A DNA stretch of 64,000 nucleotides from Williamsia sp. (GTDB taxonomy: Bacteria > Bacteroidota > Bacteroidia > Chitinophagales > Chitinophagaceae). The number at the start of each line of letters is the position of its first letter. Position 1 is the stretch's first letter. The notes beneath the pieces were generated by a model, which saw nothing but the letters and a program-made list of their open reading frames with translations, was not told the DNA's origin and searched no databases. The translations under genes and the position numbers were made by a program. The stretch spans positions 1 to 64,000 of the forward strand of contig JADCRZ010000007.1 in the NCBI GenBank assembly GCA_015069695.1, in the 5' to 3' direction. Positions 46,574 through 54,521 of this stretch are shown piece after piece.

Positions 46574-47821
46574 ATGGAAACAAATTTTCACCCGCTCATT
46601 CAACAATACAAAGCCGACAGTCAATCCGTTTACAACACCTGGTTCATCAACAATGAAGACCGCCTAAAAGCCTTCCGTTCCATCCGTCGTGGCGTGATGC
46701 AGGTAATCGAGGACATCAAATGCAAACGCTTCCCAAACGATTTCAAAGGTTCTTCGCTTGAGTTTGTACTTACTTGCATCACAGAACAAAAGCAGGTATT
46801 CGAAGGTGCTTCTCATCCATTTTATTGGAAGCCAAAGTTGCGCATACCGGACATTTACGAGAACGAAACCAACAAGCAAGCCTTTGGACAATTTCTGGAA
46901 AACTGCTTGAACGCAAAATCAGAGGAACAAATCATTAAAGAAATTATCAAGCTGGATAGCCTCAAAATAAAGGGCTTGGGACCCGCCGTTGCCAGCATCA
47001 TTTATTTCCTTCATCCTACTATAATTCCACCCTTCAATACAGCCATCATTAACGGATTTAACTTCTTGTTCAAGGATAAAAAGAAGCTGGGAAGCTGGAG
47101 CGAATACCTGAAGCTACGAGAGGTGCTTATTAATACCAATAATCAACATCGTTCTCAATTGTCCTCTGACCTGGGGGCAATTGCCGGACTGCTTTTTGAA
47201 ATCGGTATGCAGAAGCTGGTGCTGGGCGGTGATGAGTATCTGTCGGAGGCCGAACGTACAAAATTGGAAAAGCTAATAGAGAAACGGCATGAAGAAGTAA
47301 GGACGGAAAAAGAAGAAGAAAACCTTCATACTGAAATGCAATTTCATTTACTTAAAATCGGCAAAGCTTTGGGATACGATGTCATTCCGGCTTCAAATGA
47401 TAAATCTAAGTCTTACAACGGGCATAATTTTTCTTTCATCTGCCTGTCACAGTTTCCGTCGTTTGATTTGGACAAGGAAACCCTCAACACGGTAAAGCTG
47501 ATTGATGTGCTTTGGTTTGAAAAAGGAACCAATAATGTAATTGCCGCATTTGAGGTGGAAAAAAGCACCAGCATTTATTCTGGTATTTTACGGCTAACTG
47601 ATTTGAGCTATACGATTGCCGATGGTGACGAAATTTTTTATTTGATTGTACCAGACAAACGAGAAAAGGATGTGGTGGTTCAATTGTCCCGTCCGGCCAT
47701 TAAAAAAAATAGTACAGAAATAAAGTACATCCTCTTCTCCGAACTCCGGCAGCACTGCGATGCAATGTGTAAATTCGGGGACAGTCACCGGATAATGGAT
47801 AAGATTGCAAAATCCGTGTGA
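46574..47821 (+). CDS. Candidate PD-(D/E)XK restriction-type endonuclease with HhH-like domain
   Basis: 415 residues from ATG 46574 (a TTG nine codons earlier is weaker). The middle (about 130-160) resembles a helix-hairpin-helix DNA-glycosylase-like motif: LKIKGLGPAVASIIYFLHPTIIPPFNTAIINGF. A charged coiled segment (about 228-250) leads to a C-terminal nuclease-like core: LIDVLWF (Asp), then IAAFEVEKSTSIYSGILRLTDL, where E-x-E-K fits the PD-(D/E)XK site. No methyltransferase partner adjoins it. Likely a defence or modification-dependent nuclease; the assignment rests on motifs only. Confidence 0.6.
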   Translation: METNFHPLIQQYKADSQSVYNTWFINNEDRLKAFRSIRRGVMQVIEDIKCKRFPNDFKGSSLEFVLTCITEQKQVFEGASHPFYWKPKLRIPDIYENETNKQAFGQFLENCLNAKSEEQIIKEIIKLDSLKIKGLGPAVASIIYFLHPTIIPPFNTAIINGFNFLFKDKKKLGSWSEYLKLREVLINTNNQHRSQLSSDLGAIAGLLFEIGMQKLVLGGDEYLSEAERTKLEKLIEKRHEEVRTEKEEENLHTEMQFHLLKIGKALGYDVIPASNDKSKSYNGHNFSFICLSQFPSFDLDKETLNTVKLIDVLWFEKGTNNVIAAFEVEKSTSIYSGILRLTDLSYTIADGDEIFYLIVPDKREKDVVVQLSRPAIKKNSTEIKYILFSELRQHCDAMCKFGDSHRIMDKIAKSV

Positions 47822-47842
47822 TCGGCCCTTTTTCCATTTAAC

Positions 47843-47870
47843 TATAACGTTCTATCGCTAAAATGTAACT
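47843..47870 (+). promoter_or_regulatory. Weak copy of the 21-bp-period repeat before the first DUF305 gene
   Basis: TATAACG (47843-47849) and TGTAACT (47864-47870) have the 21-bp period, but no good -7 element follows at 20 bp. Confidence 0.3.
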
Positions 47871-47924
47871 CTTTGATAATAAAGGGAAATGGCATGATTT
47901 TTACGACCGGTTAAAGAAAAACAA

Positions 47925-48680
47925 ATGAAACGGCTTTTCATACTTGCATGTCTTAGCTCAACTATATTGGCTGCCTGTAACGGGAACAATTCAAATAGCA
48001 CAACGTCCACGGATAGCAGTACGGCAACTAACCAAAGCTCAACGGCCGAGAACACAACGGCTACTTCGCCTTCCACAAACAATGCTGTTGCTTCCGCTAC
48101 CTTCAAAGAGGCAATGGATAAAATGATGAGTGATATGCACACCATGCAAATGTCCGGTGACCCGGATCATGATTTTGCCACCATGATGAAGCAACACCAC
48201 CAGGGCGCCATTGATATGGCCAACATCGAAATCGCTAAAGGAAGCAACGCCGAGTTAAAACAAGTGGCGCAAAAAATCATTGACGACAGCCAAAAAGACA
48301 ACAGTGATTTGACTGCGTTTCTTGGTAGCCACCAGCCTTCCAAGAAAACCGATTTCGGCAAAAACCAGATGGACAAGATGATGAAGTCAATGAACATGAA
48401 TATGAACATGACAGGAGATGTGGACAAGGATTTTGCTATGATGATGAGTATGCACCACCAAGACGGTATTCAGATGGCGAAAGACTACCTGAAAGTGGCT
48501 TCTGCCGAAGAAGCAAAGAAAGTAGCCAACAATACCATCAAGTCCAATGGCGAGGACTTAAAGGTATTGAAGGCGCATAGTGGCATGGATATGTCCGGCC
48601 ACCACGACATGAAGGGTATGGATATGAAGGTCAGTAAGAAGGATAGTTCAAATGCGACAGACCATTCCCAACATAAATAA
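47925..48680 (+). CDS. DUF305 lipoprotein with tandem Met/His-rich modules
   Basis: 251 residues with a lipobox (LAACNGNN), a Ser/Thr/Asn-rich linker, and two DUF305 units: DFATMMKQHHQGAIDMANIEIAKGS (about 85) and DFAMMMSMHHQDGIQMAKDYLKVAS (about 170). The MMxxHHxxxIxMA core of each could bind Cu(I)/Cu(II) through Met and His. The tail (GMDMSGHHDMKGMDMK) is again Met/His-rich. Likely a periplasmic copper buffer. It opens a run of secreted metal-binding genes; the HYC-CC-PP-type gene starts 21 bp later. Confidence 0.9.
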   Translation: MKRLFILACLSSTILAACNGNNSNSTTSTDSSTATNQSSTAENTTATSPSTNNAVASATFKEAMDKMMSDMHTMQMSGDPDHDFATMMKQHHQGAIDMANIEIAKGSNAELKQVAQKIIDDSQKDNSDLTAFLGSHQPSKKTDFGKNQMDKMMKSMNMNMNMTGDVDKDFAMMMSMHHQDGIQMAKDYLKVASAEEAKKVANNTIKSNGEDLKVLKAHSGMDMSGHHDMKGMDMKVSKKDSSNATDHSQHK

Positions 48681-48701
48681 ATAATATCACCAACTGTTTT
48701 C

Positions 48702-49091
48702 ATGAAGAAGCTTGCAGCCAGTTTGTTACTTGTGCTCTACTTCGCTTTTAGTGCGGGTGCCACCGTTCACCTTCACTATTGCATGGGAGAGTATGCAGGC
48801 TTCTCTCTCACAGGCCAATACAAAAATACTTGCAGCAAGTGCGGCATGGACCGCCATGAAAAAGAAAGTGACTGCTGCAAGGACGTTCAGGTTACAAAAA
48901 AAATATCTGATCCGCACAACTTCATTAGTGCGGTCTTCAACACAGCCGTGCCCTGCATTGAGCCCCCAACATTTTATTTAGCGACCGATGAAAACCCATC
49001 GGCGCAAATTCATACTCCTGTTGTGAGGGGCAATCCACCACCTGGCATTCTTCTTCCTCTTTTTCTCCGCAACAGAAACTTGCGTATCTGA
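48702..49091 (+). CDS. Small secreted Cys/His protein (HYC_CC_PP type), copy 1
   Basis: 129 residues. The signal peptide runs into ATVHLHYCMGEYAGFSL, then CSKCGMDRHEKESDCCKDVQ (CxxC plus CC), a hydrophobic middle and a Pro-rich end closing with LLPLFLRNRNLRI. This HYC...CxxC...CC...PP layout defines a small Bacteroidota family and is shared by genes at 55573 and 59145. Metal binding by Cys/His is inferred; copper-related by context. Confidence 0.85.
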   Translation: MKKLAASLLLVLYFAFSAGATVHLHYCMGEYAGFSLTGQYKNTCSKCGMDRHEKESDCCKDVQVTKKISDPHNFISAVFNTAVPCIEPPTFYLATDENPSAQIHTPVVRGNPPPGILLPLFLRNRNLRI

Positions 49092-49168
49092 CATAGGTAC
49101 ATCGTCGCAAGGCAGATGCATTGAAGGAGTTATCAATTAACAACCTTCAACATGCTTCGTTGCCTATG
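49092..49168. repeat. Imperfect long inverted repeat between cargo genes
   Basis: The outer ends CATAGG (49092-49097) and CCTATG (49163-49168) and the inner ends TGAAGG/CCTTCA pair around a 16-nt AT-rich loop; the left arm carries about 11 unpaired extra bases. It begins 1 bp after the preceding stop. It could be a transcript-end structure or a remnant of a small mobile element. The remaining bases to 49256 show nothing further. Confidence 0.35.
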
Positions 49169-49256
49169 TTCCGGCAAGCACCTCACGCTTGCTTTTTGAA
49201 AGATGTATCCGATCCCTTAAGCAAGTACCAGCGACCCTTAACTCGTTAAAAACAAA

Positions 49257-49874
49257 ATGATGAAAAATGCCCTTTTTCTGCTCGTAGCAGCAATACTTAT
49301 TTCATGGCTTTCTGCCTGCAACAAAGACAACGACGGCCTTCAATTACAAAGCCACGATGCAAACCGCATGATGGACAGCCTTCATGCCATGATGAGCCGG
49401 ATGGAGGCTATGCCCATGACCAACGACCCGGAAATTGATTTTGCCAAAATGATGATAATGCATCATCAGGGTGCTATCAACATGAGTACCGTGCAAAAAG
49501 GAGAAGGCAGCAGCGACACGTTGAAACGCTTTTCCCAAAAAGTGATTGCGGCGCAAACGATGGAAATTCAGGAATTGAATGCTATCCTGGCCACTGAAAC
49601 AGTAAACAATTCGGTGCCCGCACACACCATGGAAAACATGGCGCACATGCAGAAGATGGACCAGATGGCTGATGTGCAACTCATCACAGGCGATCTGGAC
49701 AACGATTATGCCACCCTACTCATCCTGCACCACAACAGTGCAATTGAAAATGCCGAAGCTTACCTGATGTACGGCAACAACACGCAGCTAAAGGCAATGG
49801 CGCAAAAGATGATTGACGACCAAAAAATGGAAATCCAAGAGTTGAGCAATTGGCTTAAGGCGAACAAACGATGA
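49257..49874 (+). CDS. DUF305 lipoprotein, second copy
   Basis: 205 residues with a lipobox (WLSACNKD). Two DUF305 units: DFAKMMIMHHQGAINMSTVQKGEGS (about 60) and NDYATLLILHHNSAIENAEAYLMYGN (about 157), separated by a Met/His stretch (HTMENMAHMQKMDQM). Similar in plan to the protein at 47925 but lacking its Met-rich tail. Envelope copper or silver binding is inferred from the Met/His pattern and the neighbourhood. Confidence 0.9.
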   Translation: MMKNALFLLVAAILISWLSACNKDNDGLQLQSHDANRMMDSLHAMMSRMEAMPMTNDPEIDFAKMMIMHHQGAINMSTVQKGEGSSDTLKRFSQKVIAAQTMEIQELNAILATETVNNSVPAHTMENMAHMQKMDQMADVQLITGDLDNDYATLLILHHNSAIENAEAYLMYGNNTQLKAMAQKMIDDQKMEIQELSNWLKANKR

Positions 49875-50015
49875 GAAACACCGGGCTTTCTCGAGCGCTA
49901 ACAATTATTGGTGCGCACCCGTATTTAGTCCGTATGACTATAAATCCGTCGTTATGAAACAGACAATATTGCTGCCCAATGGAGACCTATTTTTTAACCA
50001 TTTAAAAGAAACGTT

Positions 50016-50366
50016 ATGGCTCACAATCCAGAACATCAAGCGTGTATAGACGCTTGCTTTGACTGTGTCTCAGTCTGTAATCATTGCGCTTCGGCTTGCT
50101 TGCAAGAGGAAGACGTAAAGATGCTAAGCCGTTGTATCCAATTGGACCTTCAATGTGCTATCGTATGCAACGCTGCAGGGCAACTCATGAGCTTAGGCGG
50201 GGAGCATGCCACTCACCTTTGCCAAGAGTGCGCAGAAATCTGCGACGCTTGTGCCGAGGAATGCGAAAAGCACGCCCAGCACGGCATGGAACATTGCCGC
50301 GAGTGTGCCGAAGTTTGTCGCCGTTGCGCTGACGAATGCCGAAAAATGGTTGGCGCTGCCGCGTAG
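50016..50366 (+). CDS. Four-helix-bundle copper storage protein (Csp-like)
   Basis: 116 residues with 17 cysteines lining helices: ACIDACFDCVSVCNHCASAC, CIQLDLQCAIVC, CQECAEICDACAEECEKH and CRECAEVCRRCADECRK. No signal peptide, so cytosolic like Csp3-type proteins, which hold many Cu(I) ions inside a tetrameric bundle. Complete, with its own upstream spacer and a terminator at 50382. It acts as a cytosolic sink beside CopZ and the ATPase. Confidence 0.93.
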   Translation: MAHNPEHQACIDACFDCVSVCNHCASACLQEEDVKMLSRCIQLDLQCAIVCNAAGQLMSLGGEHATHLCQECAEICDACAEECEKHAQHGMEHCRECAEVCRRCADECRKMVGAAA

Positions 50367-50381
50367 CAGTTGTAGTTTTTA

Positions 50382-50412
50382 AAGGGCAAGAGCGTTTCTC
50401 TTGCCCTTCTTA
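50382..50412 (+). terminator. Terminator after the Csp-like gene
   Basis: Perfect 11-bp arms AAGGGCAAGAG (50382-50392) and CTCTTGCCCTT (50398-50408), loop 5 nt, T-containing tail. Confidence 0.85.
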
Positions 50413-50427
50413 GCTTAATAGTTATTT

Positions 50428-53418
50428 ATGAACAAGAGATTTTTCATTGGGAGTTGGTTACTCGTAGCCTGCTTCGTCGCTCGTGCACAACACGAACAAC
50501 ATAACATCACTTCCGGCGACAATAATCAGAACCGTTCGCAGCAACGAAGCGCACGGCGCATTGGGCCCGTGGTGGAATACGACTTATATGTAAAAGACAC
50601 GACGGTAAATTTCACCGGTAAACGACGAAAAGCTTTGGCCATTAATGGCCAGATACCTGCCCCGACACTTCGTTTTATTGAGGGTGACAGTGCAGTTATC
50701 CATGTGCACAATCTTTTAAAAGAAGAGGTTTCTATACATTGGCACGGCGTACTGTTGCCCAACGATCAAGACGGTGTTCCCTACCTCACTACACGTCCCA
50801 TTCACGCAGGCGATACGTACACCTTCCGTTTCCGAATTATCCAGAACGGAACCCTATGGTATCACTCACACACAGGTATGCAGGAACAAAAAGGATTATA
50901 TGGCCCACTGGTTTTTTACCCGGCCGTGCAGGAGCCAGAAAGCGGTAAAATGGAAGAAGTGTTGCAAATTACCGATTGGCGGGATGAGAAAGGCGGCAGT
51001 ATTCTTCGTTCTCTTCGCCGCCGCTCCGAGTGGTATGCCATCAAGAAAGGAGCCGTACAAAGCTGGGGCGAAGCCTTGGTGAAGGGTCATTTCAACGACA
51101 AAGTGCAAATGGAATGGACACGCATGCCCGGCGCTGACTTGAGCGACATCTATTACCAAAAATTTTTAATGCACGGCAAGCCCGTGCAAGTCTTCGAGAA
51201 ATACAAAAAAGGCGACAGTGTGCTGTTAAGAGTGATTAACGGGGCAGCAGGTTCTTATTTCTGGTTGCAGTATTCGGGTGGCAAAATGCGGGTACAAGCC
51301 GCAGACGGCAACGATGTAAAGCCAGTTGAAGTAGATAAGCTTCTAATTGCCACCGCCGAGACTTACGAAATCATGATTAAAATCCCCGATGACAAGCAGT
51401 ACGAGCTTCGGGCTACTGCCCAGGATATTACCGGTTACACATCGGCTTTTTTCGGGTCCGGTCCGCAGGTAAAAGCAAAAGACATCCCCAAACTGGATTA
51501 CATGGTGCTGATGAATGAAATGAACAAGATGACCTGGATGATGAAGGGCACGGGCATGAAAATGAAAATGGGCCTGTACATGAAAATGCCCGAGATGGAC
51601 ATGAATAACATGAATGGCATGCAAGGAATGGAGAACATGGACAACATGAATATGGAAGACATGGACATGAACAACATGCCCATGAACCACAGCATGGCAG
51701 ATACAACCATGAATATGGACAGTGTGCAGCAAGGGAATATGGAAATGGATACTATGCAGCACAACATGGACAGCATGAAGAACATGGACATGGGAAACAT
51801 GGATCACGCAAGCATGCCGGGCATGCAAAAAAAGCCAGCATCCAAGAAAACACCAGCTAAAAAGCCTGCTTCTGTAACGGCGCCCATGAAAGGCATGGAC
51901 CACAGTAAAATGAACATGGGAACTCCTAAAAAAATTCCGGCAAAAAAAACAGCGCCTAACAAAAAGCCTGCCCCGAAGAAGAAAGATGCAATGGACGGAA
52001 TGGACCACAGCAAGATGCCGGGCATGAAAATGAAAACAGGTTTTCGGCCGATACCTTCCAATGCTTCTGCTTCACCTGCGCTTGTCACCAGTCTTTACAG
52101 TGCCAATGCTGCCATTGTCCTTTCAAAAAATACAATGACCGATACGGTCCCGGATAAAAACAAACAGCAACCCATGAACATGCAAGGCCATGATATGCAC
52201 AACATGCGAATGGATACGGTGCCAAAGAACAAAGAGCAGCAGAACAAGCAAGATGTGAATATGCAGGGCATGCAGCACGGCAACATGAAAGGCAATAATA
52301 TGGGTGGAATGCAGGGGGGTATGCAAGCGAATAACCGGCAGCGTGACACAAGCCGTAGCTACATGTTGCAGACCATGATGCCGAAAACGCCAATGACTGG
52401 TTTTGACTTTCCTCCTGGCAATGGCAATGACGTGGTGCTTTCATACGATATGTTACGTTCTGATACAATGACGGCCTTACCCAAAGACCGACCCTGGCGG
52501 GAAATCAACATCAACCTTTCGGGCAATATGCAGCGCTACATCTGGTCTATCAATGGAAAAACACTGTCAGAGCAAGACCAGAAATTTCTTATCCGCAAAG
52601 GCGAAAATGTAAGAGTAGTGTTTACCAATGCCACCATGATGGAACATCCCATGCACCTGCACGGACACTTCTTTCGGGTCATTAACAATAAAGGTGCTTA
52701 TGCACCCATGAAGCACACCTTCAACATCAACGCCATGGCCACGCAGGTCATTGAATTTGCTGCCACGGAAGAAAAGGATTGGTTTCTGCATTGTCACACG
52801 CTTTCACACATGATAAACGGAATGGCTACTATTTTCAGTTACGAAGGCACAACGTCTGCCGTGCAGCAGGAATTTGCGAAGGAGTTTGTCCAGTTCAAAC
52901 GAGAGCACGGCGGCCAGTATTACCCGTGGGCAAACGCTGCTTTTCACAGCCAAGGCACCTTTGGCACACTTGTAGTAGCTGGCCGAAAACTGCAATTTGA
53001 TGGCGACTGGCGTTGGGATTATAAAGTCAACTACGAATTGGAACCCAGACTACAATACTTTTTAGACAAACGTCAATATTTCTCGGCCTTCATCGGTGGG
53101 GAGTTTCAGCATTTTGATAAAGTCGTGAACAAGATACCGAAGCACATTGAAAACCTGCACGTCGCTACAGCCGGTCTCATTTACACCTTACCATTCTTTA
53201 TTAATGCCGAAGGACGAATTGACACCAAAGGAAGGACCCGCCTACAGTTACGCCGGGAAGATATTCCCCTCACCACAAGAACACGGCTTGACTTCTTTTG
53301 GAATACCGACAAAGAGTATGGCGTGACGGCAAGGTATATTGTCTCAAGATACCTTGCTATTTCGGGCAACTATGACAATGAATTCGGATGGGGAGCAGGC
53401 ATATCCATTATCTATTAG
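50428..53418 (+). CDS. Multicopper oxidase fused to an outer-membrane-barrel-like domain, with giant Met-rich insert
   Basis: 996 residues. Signal peptide 1-20; cupredoxin 1 (about 48-165) with HWHG and WYHSHTG; cupredoxin 2 (about 180-345); a Met/Lys-rich low-complexity insert (about 357-640); cupredoxin 3 (about 675-815) with HPMHLHGHFF and the T1/T3 site WFLHCHTLSHM. The last 150 residues form amphipathic strands (YFLDKRQYFSAFIGGEFQ, TRLDFFWNTDKEYGVTARYI) ending GISIIY, like a CopB-type barrel. CopA/PcoA-type Cu(I) oxidase activity is expected; the fusion would tether it to the outer membrane. Confidence 0.92.
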   Translation: MNKRFFIGSWLLVACFVARAQHEQHNITSGDNNQNRSQQRSARRIGPVVEYDLYVKDTTVNFTGKRRKALAINGQIPAPTLRFIEGDSAVIHVHNLLKEEVSIHWHGVLLPNDQDGVPYLTTRPIHAGDTYTFRFRIIQNGTLWYHSHTGMQEQKGLYGPLVFYPAVQEPESGKMEEVLQITDWRDEKGGSILRSLRRRSEWYAIKKGAVQSWGEALVKGHFNDKVQMEWTRMPGADLSDIYYQKFLMHGKPVQVFEKYKKGDSVLLRVINGAAGSYFWLQYSGGKMRVQAADGNDVKPVEVDKLLIATAETYEIMIKIPDDKQYELRATAQDITGYTSAFFGSGPQVKAKDIPKLDYMVLMNEMNKMTWMMKGTGMKMKMGLYMKMPEMDMNNMNGMQGMENMDNMNMEDMDMNNMPMNHSMADTTMNMDSVQQGNMEMDTMQHNMDSMKNMDMGNMDHASMPGMQKKPASKKTPAKKPASVTAPMKGMDHSKMNMGTPKKIPAKKTAPNKKPAPKKKDAMDGMDHSKMPGMKMKTGFRPIPSNASASPALVTSLYSANAAIVLSKNTMTDTVPDKNKQQPMNMQGHDMHNMRMDTVPKNKEQQNKQDVNMQGMQHGNMKGNNMGGMQGGMQANNRQRDTSRSYMLQTMMPKTPMTGFDFPPGNGNDVVLSYDMLRSDTMTALPKDRPWREININLSGNMQRYIWSINGKTLSEQDQKFLIRKGENVRVVFTNATMMEHPMHLHGHFFRVINNKGAYAPMKHTFNINAMATQVIEFAATEEKDWFLHCHTLSHMINGMATIFSYEGTTSAVQQEFAKEFVQFKREHGGQYYPWANAAFHSQGTFGTLVVAGRKLQFDGDWRWDYKVNYELEPRLQYFLDKRQYFSAFIGGEFQHFDKVVNKIPKHIENLHVATAGLIYTLPFFINAEGRIDTKGRTRLQLRREDIPLTTRTRLDFFWNTDKEYGVTARYIVSRYLAISGNYDNEFGWGAGISIIY

Positions 53419-53477
53419 AAGTCTATGAAAAAGGGAGTAGTTACCCACTGTTTTCTTTTTACAACTAAAGCGTAGAA

Positions 53478-53948
53478 ATGAAGAGAAAGTTGAAACGGAT
53501 TTTCTTGGTTCTATTGATTGCTTTTGCACTCATCCAATTCATCAGGCCTGCCAAGAACCTTGGCAATGCCGAAGCAACAACTGACATCTTCCATGCCGTT
53601 ATGGTGCCCGACAGCGTGAAAGGCATACTGAAAATGTCGTGCTACGATTGCCATTCAAACAGCACCCGGTATCCTTGGTATGCAGAAGTAGCCCCGGCAA
53701 GTTGGCTTTTGGCCAGTCATGTAAAAAATGGAAAAAAGGAATTGAATTTCACCGAATTCTCGCAACTCTCGCCCAGGCGAATGAAGAGTAAACTAAAATC
53801 CATTGCAGAACAAGTGCAAAAGGGAGAAATGCCGTTAAAGTCTTATACCCTTATTCATAAAAATGCTGTCCTCACCGAAGCACAGGTGAGAACGATAAAA
53901 GCTTGGGCCGATGCGGCCACCCAGGAACTCAATGCTAAAAATCAATGA
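53478..53948 (+). CDS. Haem-binding domain protein (membrane-anchored c-type)
   Basis: 156 residues: N-terminal membrane helix (FLVLLIAFALIQFIRP), then the single CxxCH haem site in KMSCYDCHSNSTRYPWYAEVAPASWLLASHV (about 57), the haem_bd pattern common in Bacteroidota. Periplasmic domain with a helical rest (LSPRRMKSKLKSIAEQVQKGEMPLKSYTLIH). Probably an electron carrier; beside a multicopper oxidase it could accept or deliver electrons, though this is only context. Confidence 0.88.
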   Translation: MKRKLKRIFLVLLIAFALIQFIRPAKNLGNAEATTDIFHAVMVPDSVKGILKMSCYDCHSNSTRYPWYAEVAPASWLLASHVKNGKKELNFTEFSQLSPRRMKSKLKSIAEQVQKGEMPLKSYTLIHKNAVLTEAQVRTIKAWADAATQELNAKNQ

Positions 53949-54011
53949 GCACCGCTCATGAGTTGAATGGATTTGTTTAGAGACATAAATAAACACAAAA
54001 CCCTACAGGCT

Positions 54012-54515
54012 ATGAACAATGAACATTCGCACAACAACGCTTTGCAAGATATGCAGGCAATGCACAAGAAGCACTACAAAAAGTTGGCAATTATGGCCAT
54101 TCTTTCCTTTATCAGCATGTACATCCTGATGTATTCAATGGTGGATAAGCTTGCCAATGTTGTTCCCAACATCAACCAGTTTTACATGGCGGGACTGATG
54201 ACCATGCCCATGATTGTTATTGAAGTATTGCTGATGCGCAGCATGTACATGAACCGAAAATGGAACACCGGCATCATTGCCGTTTCGGTGGTTCTCCTAC
54301 TTGGCTTTTTCCTTGCCATTCGCCAGCAGGCTGCCGTGGCCGACCGCCAATTTTTACGAGGCATGATACCCCACCATGCCGCCGCCATCCTGATGAGCAA
54401 AAAATCTCCGTCGCAAGACCCGGAGATACAAAAGCTGCAGCAGGAAATCATCTCCAGCCAGGAAAAAGAAATTGCACAGATGAGGGCTATACTGGCAAGA
54501 GGTACAAAGGATTGA
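54012..54515 (+). CDS. Membrane-anchored DUF305 protein, third copy
   Basis: 167 residues from ATG 54012 (MNNEHSHNNALQDMQAMHKKH, His/Met-rich). Three membrane helices (about 27-45, 55-73, 80-98) precede a single DUF305 unit at the end: QFLRGMIPHHAAAILMSKKS, then SSQEKEIAQMRAIL. Unlike the two lipoprotein copies it is an integral membrane protein. An in-frame start at 53967 would add 15 residues. 6 bp separate it from lgt. Confidence 0.88.
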   Translation: MNNEHSHNNALQDMQAMHKKHYKKLAIMAILSFISMYILMYSMVDKLANVVPNINQFYMAGLMTMPMIVIEVLLMRSMYMNRKWNTGIIAVSVVLLLGFFLAIRQQAAVADRQFLRGMIPHHAAAILMSKKSPSQDPEIQKLQQEIISSQEKEIAQMRAILARGTKD

Positions 54516-54521
54516 CTGGTT

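Noticed and set aside
51343-52008. A His/Val-rich 221-codon minus-strand frame
   Set aside because: It is the complement of the Met-rich repeats (ATG/CAT) in the oxidase insert and merely reflects low complexity.
51525-52340. Repetitive ATGGAC/AACATG stretch considered as a CRISPR or minisatellite
   Set aside because: Units are irregular, in-frame and coding for a Met-rich protein segment; no regular repeat-spacer structure is present anywhere in the window.
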